Assembly: GCA_036939975.1 (NCBI GenBank)
Contig: JALLPB010002852.1
Span: 1-14,075, forward strand
Source of the DNA: Cyclostephanos tholiformis
Lineage: Eukaryota > Bacillariophyta > Thalassiosirophyceae > Thalassiosirales > Thalassiosiraceae
Direction: 5' to 3'
DNA: 14,075 bases
Every line of letters begins with the position of its first letter. Position 1 is the first letter of the stretch. Positions 1 to 7,794 of this stretch are shown piece by piece. A model generated the notes under the pieces. That model had not been told where the DNA came from, ran no database searches, and saw only the letters and a program-made list of their open reading frames with translations. The position numbers were made by a program, and so were the translations under genes.

Positions 1-1003
1 ACTGAATTTCAGGAATATGAAACAGGAATCCTAAAACAGGAATTAACAACCTAGAACCAATTTGACAACATAATTCAATCAGTCACTACCTCCCAAAAAC
101 ACAGGCCGACTCATCTATGAGTAAGTAGATTGCTTACTTTTTTTCATACTAACTTACTCTAATTGCTTAAATAATTTATTCATAACATAAAATTGATAGC
201 TCACAAAAACAACTCCATCATGGTTTCCAATGCTTCACCTAGGCCTACCAACCCCAAGATGAATGAATTGTTTGTTCATACAGCAGAGACATCTTCTAAC
301 CATGCATGCACACAGGATGGGTACTTCAAATGTCCCCATCCGACCATTATTGATGGAGAAATGGCATCGGATGGTGGTTGGTTTTTGGGTAGTGGGGCAC
401 CTGACAGGCAATTAGCTAGGCAGAAGCTACATAAAAAAAACACACCCCAGCCATGGTGACCACCATCATCTTATGGCCAACAGGGTGCCCCACTCCCGGC
501 TCCAAGACATTCGACAATCAGCCAACATTATGGGCGACAAGTCTTTGTTGTTAAACTAGAGAATATAATTGTTTGTACTATTTATTGGCTAATTAAAGGC
601 ACGGTGCATTATTGATGCACAAATTATGTTGTCCAAAAGGGCCTCAGAGCTTGCTGAAATCACAAGGAAAAGCGAGCCAAAATGACATAACCCTTAGTCT
701 AATTTTGGCTTGCAAGGCATCAGAAATTGGTCCAGCAATTAGAACATATCCATCACCCGGATGCTCAATTTGGATGTAATTGTTAGAGGGATTAACATGA
801 TGAGTGGGGCTTATCTGTTAGTAATTTAATGGGTTCCTACACGTAGAAATTTTCATGGTGGATTTTTTTGTCCCGCCAAAAAAGCCATAGATGAATGCTG
901 GGAGGTGGTGAAGTGTGCAAAGTGTGTCAAGTATTGTTCTGATGCTAAGGAAGGGACAAAAACCTGGAGTTTTTATGAATCCCTTCTCTATTTATCCCCA
1001 CAT

Positions 1004-1510
1004 GTAAGACTGGTAACTCTAAAAGGCGACATTTTACTTTTTAGTGGGAGCAAAAACTCTAACCAGACAGACCGTGTCCAAAAAAAGACTCATTTTGCAG
1101 AAAAACTTAATTTAGAGTCTTTTCAACCATGGTAAGCATATAATGCAACATCAAAATCACAATTTTGCTAAGGCTGGTATTGCATTGGTTTAGGATTAGG
1201 TTGAGGGTAATGGATGGTTGTGGCAGATTTTTTTTTGTGATTTTTTCTTTTCTTTGCGTGCACAACATTAGTTGTGACACATAAAAGTACCATAGTACAC
1301 TGGAGTTATTGGCAAGAACTGATGAGCCCGAATTTCCCCCTCAGCATTTTTGTACCAAATCCTCTCTAACAGCAAGAAAAAGAACACAAAAATGAATTGA
1401 ATGATGGGTTGGATTGAAAATGGGTCCAAAACATTTTCAAAGCCAAATTTTGTCCGACAAGGCCTTCCTGCCAAAGGTAAAATATCACCTTTTAGATTTA
1501 CCAGTCTTAC
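1004..1510. repeat. Inverted repeat pair, 34-nt arms
   Basis: Bases 1004-1037 on the plus strand match the reverse complement of 1477-1510 at 31 of 34 positions, both starting GTAAGACTGGTAA. The arms are about 440 nt apart. Matching falls away quickly on both sides. Translated in the same frame, both arms read RLV-x-LKGDIL, and two of the three differences (GGC/GGT, GAC/GAT) are silent. The arms may therefore be remnants of two copies of a once-coding element in opposite orientation rather than transposon ends. Confidence 0.5.
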
Positions 1511-1710
1511 TATGCATGCTTTTTGGTCTGGTGAGAAAGAAAGGAAGCTCATAGAGAAGATTCTACATGTTGGAACCCTATGGTAATCAGTGATTTCTCA
1601 ATTTAGGCAGTGTTTCTCATGAAATTTGACCATACTATTCCTACATTCTGATGAGATGTAACTAAAAGGAAAGTGCAATTTCTTTTAACTAGAAATTCTT
1701 TAGCAAGTAT

Positions 1711-1840
1711 TTCATGAATCATTGAGTTTTTCATGAATCATCAATTTGTCATGAATTGAATACAATTTTTAAGTTGAAAATCAAGTTTTTCATGATTCAT
1801 TGAGTTTTTCATGATTCATCAAATTTTTCATGAATCATGA
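1711..1840. repeat. Degenerate 19-bp palindromic tandem repeat
   Basis: The 9-mer ATGAATCAT or its reverse complement ATGATTCAT occurs at 1714, 1733, 1792, 1811 and 1830, with a degraded copy (ATGAATTGA) at 1751. Adjacent copies are 19 nt apart and are joined by TGAGTTTTTC-like or CAAATTTTTC-like linkers. A unit pair of about 38 nt is itself repeated (about 1711-1747 and 1789-1826). The core resembles a bZIP half-site dimer (GCN4/AP-1 type ATGA-x-TCAT), but no nearby gene makes a regulatory role likely. Confidence 0.6.
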
Positions 1841-2247
1841 AGTCTACTCCTTTCAAAAAAGGATTCCTATGAGGAAGTTATGAGCTCACTAAAAAGTTTT
1901 TTCTCATGATATAGAAATTATCATTACCAAAATTAGGTTTTTTAAAAACCCCTTGCCAGGATTATTAAGGTACATAGACAATGTCATGGGTGAGACTTAG
2001 CCCATCTGACATGCTACTGGAGGCACACTTTGAGTAATTTAAAGCGTGACAAGGAAAAAAGAAAATTTCCTAATCAAGCAACACAACAGAATTTAGGGAA
2101 GAGAGGAAATCTGGGGTCTTGTTTATTACCATATAAATTTTTGATAACAGTTGAACTTTGTTTTCAGTTAGTGTTATTATATTATTTTCTTGTTCAATGC
2201 AAGCTTAAGACTGGAAAATAAAAGACAATTATAACATAGATGGTATT

Positions 2248-2985
2248 CTAACCTATGCAAAACAATGGGCTGTCTTGCAACAAAAGCTGCATAAGACAAA
2301 CAATGGCCCAAAAAACTATATGCTGCCTGAAAATATTATGCCGGTAGGGAGAGGGAGCATTTAATATCTCCTGATTTTTGAATCGTTCATTCACCGTTTC
2401 CTGCCAACTCCTCATCCTCACCAACATTGCCTTCACGGATGGATCCAGATCTGCCAGCAAACCACTGGGACATTTCACTAGCCCCAGTGTGCTTCACCGG
2501 CAGCCCTGATCCATTTCGCACCGCCCCTATTCCTCCAAATTCTTTGCCAACACATCCTTAAAAATCATCTCATCGTTCCAATCCCCGGGCTCGTACAGCC
2601 CATTCCACCAGCAAATATTCCCCAAATGAATACACAAACCTACCTTGTAGCGGTACCCACTCCTCTTAAACTTGCACTCATAGAAAGATTTATTCCATGC
2701 TGTCTACTGTCAGAAGACAGCCATTTCCAACATCTCCTTCCTGTTTTCAAAAACAATCTAGATAGAGTTGAGGTGCAAAACAAAAAGTGATCATGTGTCC
2801 ATTCAAACAATGATACACATTAATCAACAAACCAGAATTTCATCCAACTCAAAAATCGAATCAATATATGACCACATGTACTTGTGGATCATCTTCGGGT
2901 TGCTCCCTCCCAATGATCTTGACAGCGCTTTATCACTTGGTGGGTAAGTTTCCAGTAATGCGAGCACCCAAAAATAGTGAAGGAA
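2248..2985 (-). pseudogene. Decayed DDE transposase (PIF/Harbinger-like)
   Basis: Conceptual translation of the minus strand gives, in order, pieces that match the general layout of DDE_Tnp_4 / PIF-Harbinger-like transposases common in stramenopile genomes. They are: an N-terminal piece (about 2985-2850) with LETYPPSDKALSRSLGGSN and KYMWSYIDSIFELDEI; a middle piece (about 2750-2545) with IVFENRK, FKRSGYRYKVGLCI and WWNGLYEPGDWNDEMIF, ending in a stop; and a C-terminal open frame (2478-2248) with SWQETVNERFKNQEIL, YRH, then AIVCLMQLLLQDSPLF. At least five in-frame stops and several frame changes separate or interrupt the pieces, and the place where the first catalytic Asp (usually VDGTDF-like) should be reads through stops. 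It is therefore dead. Family assignment is from remembered motif layout and is not search-verified. I did not find terminal repeats for it. Confidence 0.7.
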
Positions 2986-4005
2986 CTAGGGGTTGGGGGG
3001 AAGGAAATTGTGGCCATCTATCAACTGCCATGCCTCAACTGCAACCTCTGCCAAAACTCCAAAAATCCACTCCCAAGCCATTGGGCCTTCCAACCCTTCA
3101 TGTGCTGTCCGATGGCATTTGCATCATCAAAAGTCACCTGTTTTGTGGTTGCAAATATGAATCCAGATAACATAAAGAATCTATTGTTCAACATTTACTG
3201 ATCATTTTTGAACAACTTGGAGCATGCACAGCTGATGTGTGAAGAGCAATGGAATGCAATGATCTTAGTGGCAGTGGTGGTGGTTGGTGGTTGATGACAT
3301 TCTATTTGCTGTTGTTGCCAATGGCAGATAGAGGCACCAGAGGGGGATAGACATGTGGGGTTGTTGGACAGATTTGTGTGCATGGTGGCAGCTGCTGGTG
3401 GATGCCAGGGGTGGTGGCTGAGCATATCATGCCACTCGGGGGGGGGGAGATGTTTTGGGGTAGTTTTAGTGTTGTGCATTGTATGGTATCATGAACGTAC
3501 TAGTATTATTATACCATAACAATTATGTTGTCAGTTGTGGTATTGCTTACTGCTCTCCTATAGTACTTCTTATCTCCTTTTTGGCAAAGTAAGTGTATGT
3601 AGTATCGATCAATACCTACCACAATACGGTACATATTGTACATGGGTTCAAGATTTATTATAGAACTGGTGTATCGTGCCTACTCTTGTAGAGTATGTGG
3701 GTTCGAGAAAATGGCTAGGTATTACACACATGATTTATCACATTGCTGAAAAGGCAAACTCTGATTGCAGGTGCTTTCTGACCTGCTGAGAAAAAAGGTA
3801 TCATCTCTTTCTCTGTGTCGTCCCTGAATAGTACTATTCCTATGTGTAGTTCTTCTCACTATCTATTTTCTCAAGTCATTCTCACATTTCAGAAAGATTT
3901 TGTGTAAATGGAGTAGTACTGGTTGCATAGTTAGTGCGATTTCTTTCAACAAGAATGGAGGAGTGGTGATCAGCAAGATTTTGATGAATCAACAAGTTTT
4001 TGCCG

Positions 4006-4006
<1 letters not shown>
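2986..4006. other. Spacer without a supportable gene
   Basis: I see no coding signal here. About 3240-3430 is GGT/GTG-rich low-complexity sequence, which creates a spurious Pro/His/Thr-rich frame on the minus strand. A run of ten G lies at 3438-3447. The rest is AT-rich unique sequence running up to the TA microsatellite that borders the transposon. Confidence 0.55.

Positions 4007-4037
<31 letters not shown>
4007..4037. repeat. (TA)n microsatellite at transposon border
   Basis: About fifteen TA units run directly into the left terminal inverted repeat of the transposon. The last bases (ATAT, 4034-4037) are also found immediately outside the right end (7689-7692). This may be the target-site duplication, but the simple repeat makes the exact junction ambiguous. 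Confidence 0.9.
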
Positions 4038-4041
<4 letters not shown>

Positions 4042-4099
4042 GTAACCATACCGGCAAAATTCAATTACCGGTAATTTTTCTTACGTTACCGGTATTGGT
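4037..4099 (+). repeat. Left terminal inverted repeat
   Basis: These 63 bases align with the reverse complement of 7625-7689 at 54 of 63 positions with one 2-nt gap. The first 14 are identical, and another long shared block (CTTACGTTA, one mismatch, CGGTATTGGT) closes the inner end. The arm contains the 14-nt perfect palindrome AATTACCGGTAATT (4063-4076), the same motif that builds the array near the right end. Confidence 0.85.
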
Positions 4100-4141
4100 A
4101 CTGGTACTGGTACTGGTACTGTCAGCTGCCCGTACCGGTAC
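4096..4141. repeat. TGGTAC hexamer repeats and ACCGGT motif
   Basis: Just inside the left arm, four perfect TGGTAC hexamers run from 4096 to 4119, followed by a separate CGTACCGGTACTG copy at 4131-4143. These share the GGTAC/ACCGG theme of the right-hand array and may be its short left-end counterpart. The Leu-Val repeat encoded here on the plus strand is an artefact of the hexamer. Confidence 0.7.
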
Positions 4142-4275
4142 TGTCCAACCATCTTTTTTCGATCGTCATCCCTTTCTGCGTAGCTACCTGTTTACGCTAC
4201 ATACCCTCATCATTCCATCATTCTTCCTGTACCAGTATTGAGACTGTTGCCTGTAGGAACAAAAGCAGCAAAACA

Positions 4276-6771
4276 ATGGCCGGGCCTCCCCTCCCTCCCT
4301 TATTTATTGTCCCTAGTTATCCGTTCATAGTCGGCGGCTTTGTCATTGAGGGCATGGCTGAGTTTGACGAGGAGATGCGCCACCACATTGTTGCATTCTA
4401 TGAACAAGTGATCGCCCTTATGAACAAGGCAGGTCCATCGTGGCAGCTGATCCGTAAGGAGAAATACGACCGTGTCAAGGCAATGCTGATCCGTCAACGC
4501 GATGGTGAGGAGTTGAAGGAGCTTCGAGCCAAATACCCTCAGTGTTACAAGTGGTGTCAGGCCTTCGCCATCGTGAAGGATGGCATTGGTGGGTATCTTC
4601 TTGTTGCCCGTCCTCCGAGTTGGGTCGGAACTCTTGGTGGCATTGATGAGAATGCAGATATTGATTCTGTGAAGCGGATCACATATTTGGAGAGAAGCTT
4701 TTTTGATCTAAGGAATGCTCATGGCACGGATCACTGCAAGGGCAATACTATATTTGCCAGAGTGAGTGAGAATATTGCAGACATTGGCAGAAACATCACG
4801 AAGTGTTTCACCAGCACGTGCCCAGTATGCATCAAACGAGACACAAGGGCGAAGCCTGTTCCTGGCATCAAGCCCATCCTTAGCCGTGGCTTTGGCACGC
4901 GTGGTCAGGTTGATTTAATTTATTTCCAGAGCATGCCTAATGGCGAGTTCAAGTACTTGCTGAACTACATTGACCACGGCATCAGGTTCCTCTTCAGCAT
5001 CCCGTTGAAAAGGAAACGAGCAAGCTGCGTCGCTGTTGCACTCCTCGAAATCTTCACCGTGATCGGACCACCCATGATCCTTCAATCCGACAATGGCAAA
5101 GAGTTCAGTTCCGCGGCCATGACCACGTCACAGAGATCAGAGATAAATCGAGGTAGGTGTGAGGGTCTGCCCGATGAGTTACTCATCGAAGTGATTGATG
5201 AAATAAAAAAACTGTGGCCCGATTGTCGTATGGTACGGGGATCGGCACGTCACTCAGCATCGAACGGTGGGGTCGAGCGTGTCAATCGGACAATGGAAGA
5301 GAAGCTTGGTGCGTGGATGAGGGAGACTGGGAACTCCAATTGGAGTATCGGGTGTCGTTTAATGATGTGGAGGTACAATACACAGATTCATCGCACTGTG
5401 GATGACGTTCCTTATAATTTGCTCTTCGGCCACATGCCTCGCGTTGGCATTTCGAATTTGCCTCTTGCTAATGAGTTGATCGATACTCTGGCCACGGAAG
5501 CACAGTTGAACAGGGTATGCGATTACGTTGGAAAGGTTGACATACCTGATGAGAACAAAGGTGACGAAGTCCTACAAAACATTCCAACGGCTTCCAACGA
5601 AAGTGATGATGCTGTGCTGGTGGGAGAGATTGAAAACATTCCAATGGCTTCCAACGAAAGTGATGATGCTGTGCTGGTGGGAGAGATTGGTGAGATTGGT
5701 GAGATTGGAGAGATTGGAGAGATGGGGTCGGCTTCAGACGATGAAGGAATCCCATTGGCCCAGATAGTTGATGATACCGAGCTTGAACCAGCAGTTGAAG
5801 CAACAACCAATGCATCATCAAAAAAGACAGCAGAGGCCGAAGAGGACAATAATGTGTCGAGGTGGGAGGTAGCTGTAGAGAATATTCCAAATGACTTCAC
5901 CCTGGAGAGTCTGAAGGATATTCGTCTACGCGCTTCGATCCCTGTTGCATGGTGTAAGGATGTTACTAACATTGCTGATCTTGCTTCCTTTGTACCAGCT
6001 TACCTCACAAGAATCTCGAAGCATGAATGGGAGGTGAGTGACGAGGATGACATTCCTCTCACGTCATTGGATTGGGATGGTGATGAAGGTCTAGAGAATC
6101 TCGTTGGATGTGGGTATATCCAATATCCTACAACGAAGTTTGTTCAATTCTTCAGGAGTATTGGCACAAGTGGTGCTATTTCCACGTTCCAAGAAGTTGC
6201 TGACGAGCATGCTGTGTCTCCTAAACGTGCTGCCCTGCGTTCTCGGGCCGCTTCGAATCAGGAGAGGTCAGCTAAGAAGATGAGAGAAACCGCCATTACA
6301 AAGATGGGTGGACAAAAGAATGTCTTCTTCATTGGGAATGTCGTCCAAGTTCCAGTCTCTGACGTGGATAAGGCGAAGGTAGACAACTACACAATTACCG
6401 GTGTAATTGTCAAAATTGATCATTCGAGGATGGCTGTGCGTGTTGTGGTGAAGGCCGGCCTGCTTAAATCCTGGTATCAATATCACCGGTTGAGCCGAGT
6501 AACCGGCCCAGGAAACAATATGAAGTTGTTAGGGTTGGACACCGCATTTCTTAATTGGTCAAGGATGAAGGTCATTTCTGAGCGTGAGGCGTCAAGGGAG
6601 GAGTCTGTGGTTGGAGGACAAGGCTATGGGACGGTGATATGCAGTTGCAAGGGTAAATGTGACTCAAAGATATGCAAGTGCTTCAAAGCTGGCCGCACTT
6701 GCTCTTCTGCATGCCACCGTAACAACAAGAATTGTACTAATCATGACTCTAAAGACACGGACGAATTATGA
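4276..6771 (+). CDS. Integrase-type transposase, Ginger/KRBA2-like
   Basis: An 831-residue protein expected to cut and rejoin the ends of the transposon that carries it. An N-terminal helical region (about 28-110) is followed by an HHCC zinc finger (H149-x3-H153, C182-x2-C185) and an integrase core (about 205-390). The DDE residues appear to be D213 (QVDLIYF), D272 (LQSDNGKEF) and E334 (SNGGVERVN). Sixty-one residues lie between D272 and E334, against about 35 in retroviral integrases, so a segment near 283-305 looks inserted. An acidic linker (about 425-530) contains a duplicated 19-residue unit and a Gly-Glu-Ile run. Residues about 683-741 (FFIGNVVQVPVSDVDKAK onward) resemble the region found before the Cys-rich tail in KRBA2-like proteins. 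The tail (789-823) is a CXC/CRC-type cluster with Cys at 789, 791, 795, 800, 802, 809, 813 and 820. The start has a good context (CAAAACAATGG); Met27 is a possible alternative and would drop an unusual Pro-rich hydrophobic leader. No internal stop or intron is seen. Confidence 0.85.
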   Translation: MAGPPLPPLFIVPSYPFIVGGFVIEGMAEFDEEMRHHIVAFYEQVIALMNKAGPSWQLIRKEKYDRVKAMLIRQRDGEELKELRAKYPQCYKWCQAFAIVKDGIGGYLLVARPPSWVGTLGGIDENADIDSVKRITYLERSFFDLRNAHGTDHCKGNTIFARVSENIADIGRNITKCFTSTCPVCIKRDTRAKPVPGIKPILSRGFGTRGQVDLIYFQSMPNGEFKYLLNYIDHGIRFLFSIPLKRKRASCVAVALLEIFTVIGPPMILQSDNGKEFSSAAMTTSQRSEINRGRCEGLPDELLIEVIDEIKKLWPDCRMVRGSARHSASNGGVERVNRTMEEKLGAWMRETGNSNWSIGCRLMMWRYNTQIHRTVDDVPYNLLFGHMPRVGISNLPLANELIDTLATEAQLNRVCDYVGKVDIPDENKGDEVLQNIPTASNESDDAVLVGEIENIPMASNESDDAVLVGEIGEIGEIGEIGEMGSASDDEGIPLAQIVDDTELEPAVEATTNASSKKTAEAEEDNNVSRWEVAVENIPNDFTLESLKDIRLRASIPVAWCKDVTNIADLASFVPAYLTRISKHEWEVSDEDDIPLTSLDWDGDEGLENLVGCGYIQYPTTKFVQFFRSIGTSGAISTFQEVADEHAVSPKRAALRSRAASNQERSAKKMRETAITKMGGQKNVFFIGNVVQVPVSDVDKAKVDNYTITGVIVKIDHSRMAVRVVVKAGLLKSWYQYHRLSRVTGPGNNMKLLGLDTAFLNWSRMKVISEREASREESVVGGQGYGTVICSCKGKCDSKICKCFKAGRTCSSACHRNNKNCTNHDSKDTDEL
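5578..5725 (+). repeat. In-frame 57-bp duplication and 9-bp repeats
   Basis: Within the transposase gene a 57-nt unit starting at 5578 is repeated at 5635 with about one difference (ACGG/ATGG). It encodes two copies of a 19-residue acidic unit (N-I-P-x-A-S-N-E-S-D-D-A-V-L-V-G-E-I-x). It runs into a 9-nt tandem repeat encoding Gly-Glu-Ile about five times. Both keep the frame, and the near identity suggests a recent expansion in a disordered linker. Confidence 0.85.
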
Positions 6772-6871
6772 AGGTTAGTATGGCGTTGGGGCGAGGGAGG
6801 GGTGTTCGGTGTGTGGCTCAATCATTAGGTTTAATAGATGTTAGACAAACAGAATTACTAGTAATAATGAT

Positions 6872-6914
6872 AGTCTATTACCGGTAAGGTAATTATTATT
6901 TCCGGAAATAGACT
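6872..6914. repeat. Inverted repeat (potential hairpin)
   Basis: AGTCTATTACCGG (6872-6884) pairs with CCGGAAATAGACT (6902-6914) at 12 of 13 positions around a 17-nt AT-rich loop, about 100 nt after the transposase stop codon. It could help 3' end formation of the transposase mRNA, or be a diverged member of the ACCGGT motif set. Its role is unknown. Confidence 0.55.
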
Positions 6915-6933
6915 GTCAATACCGGTAATATCT

Positions 6934-7455
6934 ATTACCATACCGGTAATGTAATGAGGACACTTCATCCAATTACCGATATGGGAACCAAAAAAATTAC
7001 CGTACCGGTAATGTAATCAGGAAAATTGTTACGCTTACCGATATGGTAACCAACTACATTACCGTACCGGTAATGTAATCAGGTTACTTCATCCCAGTAC
7101 CGATACGGTAACCCAACAAATTACCGTACCGGAAATGCAATCGGGACACTTCATCCCGGTACCGGTATGGTAATCAGCAAAAATTACCGTACCGGTAATG
7201 TAATCGGGTAACTTCATTTCAGTACCGATATGGTCACTCTACAAATTACCGTACCGGTAATGCAACCGAGACACTTAATCTTAGTACCGGTATGGTAATC
7301 CGAAACAATTACCGTACCGGTAATGTAATCAGGTGACTTGATCCCAGTACCGATACGGTAACCCTACTAATTACCGTACCGGTAATGCAATCAGGACACC
7401 TCATCCTAGTACCGGTATGGTATTCCGATACAATTACCGTACCGGTAATGCATCA
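6934..7455. repeat. Subterminal 62/63-bp array in ~125-bp dimers
   Basis: The block ATTACC-x-TACCGGTAATG recurs at 6934, 6996, 7058, 7120, 7183, 7245, 7308, 7370 and 7433, so the period alternates 62, 63, 62, 63. From 7058 on, two unit types alternate. Type A (near 7070, 7195, 7320) has GTAATGTAATC, then AGTACCGATA-C/T-GGT. Type B (near 7133, 7258, 7383) has AATGCAA-C/T-C, then a GTACCGGTATGGTA-like block. The true period is therefore a dimer of about 125 bp, three copies. Each monomer contains two palindromic ACCGGT/ACCGAT cores about half a unit apart. More degenerate copies of the motif spread from about 6853 to 7624. The array lies between the transposase gene and the right terminal repeat and may be a transposase-binding region. 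Confidence 0.9.
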
Positions 7456-7624
7456 TTAATGCCGGTATTGTAATCTGACTTTACCGATAATGACGTCAAA
7501 ATAATGTCGTTACTGGAATTGTACGATTATTTTTGATGTCAATACCGGTACGGCTATTTTTCGGATATGGTAACCAACCAAAAAATTACAATACCGATAA
7601 AAAATTAACGGTACCGGTACTGAC

Positions 7625-7689
7625 ACCAATACCGATAACGTAAGACCCATTACTAGTAATTGAAATTTGCGCGTATATGGTTACCAACA
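7625..7689 (-). repeat. Right terminal inverted repeat
   Basis: Reverse complement of the left arm: identical for the outer 14 bases, about 85% over 65. It differs by a 2-nt insertion and by substitutions in the central palindrome (ATTACTAGTAAT here, ATTACCGGTAAT at the left end). TA dinucleotides flank it on the outside. Confidence 0.85.
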
Positions 7690-7692
7690 TAT

Positions 7693-7794
7693 GGATGGCG
7701 CGAGGAGGAGGGGAGTTGGGGGGGCCGGCCCCCTTTCCATCAGGGAAAATTACACCACCTCCTCCACTACACTGCATGCACCCGGAAATAAACC
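7693..7794 (+). promoter_or_regulatory. Short ALG3 upstream region with GC palindrome
   Basis: Only about 105 bp separate the transposon end from the ALG3 start codon. The stretch has a purine-rich GAGGAGGAGGGG tract, the 14-nt perfect palindrome GGGGGCCGGCCCCC (7720-7733) and a pyrimidine CCACCTCCTCC tract that can pair with the purine tract. No TATA box is evident. An in-frame TAA sits just before the ACC-ATG start. The promoter of ALG3 must lie here, inside the transposon, or beyond it. Confidence 0.4.

Larger units (their letters stand above)
1..2247. other. Gene-free AT-rich spacer
   Basis: No reading frame here has a recognisable domain. The open frames are short (under 100 codons), lack support, and the AT-rich, homopolymer-rich composition looks non-coding. 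The only structure I can support is an inverted 34-nt pair (1004-1037 and 1477-1510) and a 19-bp-periodic palindromic repeat (about 1714-1838), both listed separately. The stretch probably consists of old, decayed mobile DNA, but that is inference. Confidence 0.6.
4037..7689 (+). mobile_element. Ginger-like (KRBA2-type) DNA transposon
   Basis: A 3.65-kb segment bounded by terminal inverted repeats (4037-4099 and 7625-7689), with one gene for a DDE integrase-type transposase inside. The outermost 14 bases of both ends are identical (TGTTGGTAACCATA). From what I recall, Ginger elements, cut-and-paste transposons with a Gypsy-like integrase, have TGTNR-type ends and make 4-bp target duplications; TGTTG fits that. 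Two junction readings are possible: TGTTGG ends with imperfect TATA/TATG flanks, or GTTGG ends with perfect ATAT/ATAT flanks. The coding frame is intact, so the copy could be autonomous. The 3' noncoding 850 bp is mostly a palindrome-rich array. There are no LTRs and no reverse transcriptase in the segment, which argues against an LTR retrotransposon. Confidence 0.8.

Noticed and set aside
193..459. 88-codon plus-strand frame
   Set aside because: No recognisable domain, lies in AT-rich spacer, and no flanking splice or homology support.
2868..3170. 100-codon plus-strand frame
   Set aside because: Antisense to the decayed DDE transposase; the minus-strand motifs explain the sequence better.
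3195..3479. 94-codon minus-strand His/Pro/Thr-rich frame
   Set aside because: Created by GGT/GTG low-complexity DNA on the other strand; no domain.
3900..4241. 113-codon plus-strand frame
   Set aside because: Runs through the TA microsatellite and the TGGTAC hexamers, giving Ile-Tyr and Leu-Val repeats; an artefact of simple repeats.
5468..5972. Two minus-strand frames (140 and 149 codons) inside the transposase gene
   Set aside because: Shadows of the acidic linker repeats; composition is the reverse complement of the coding repeats.
6934..7455. CRISPR-like array
   Set aside because: Regular spacing was noted, but the spacers are themselves repeated (A/B alternation), there are no cas genes, and the context is eukaryotic.
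4037..7689. LTR retrotransposon or retrovirus-like element
   Set aside because: The integrase-like core could suggest it, but there is no reverse transcriptase, protease or gag, and the ends are inverted rather than direct repeats.
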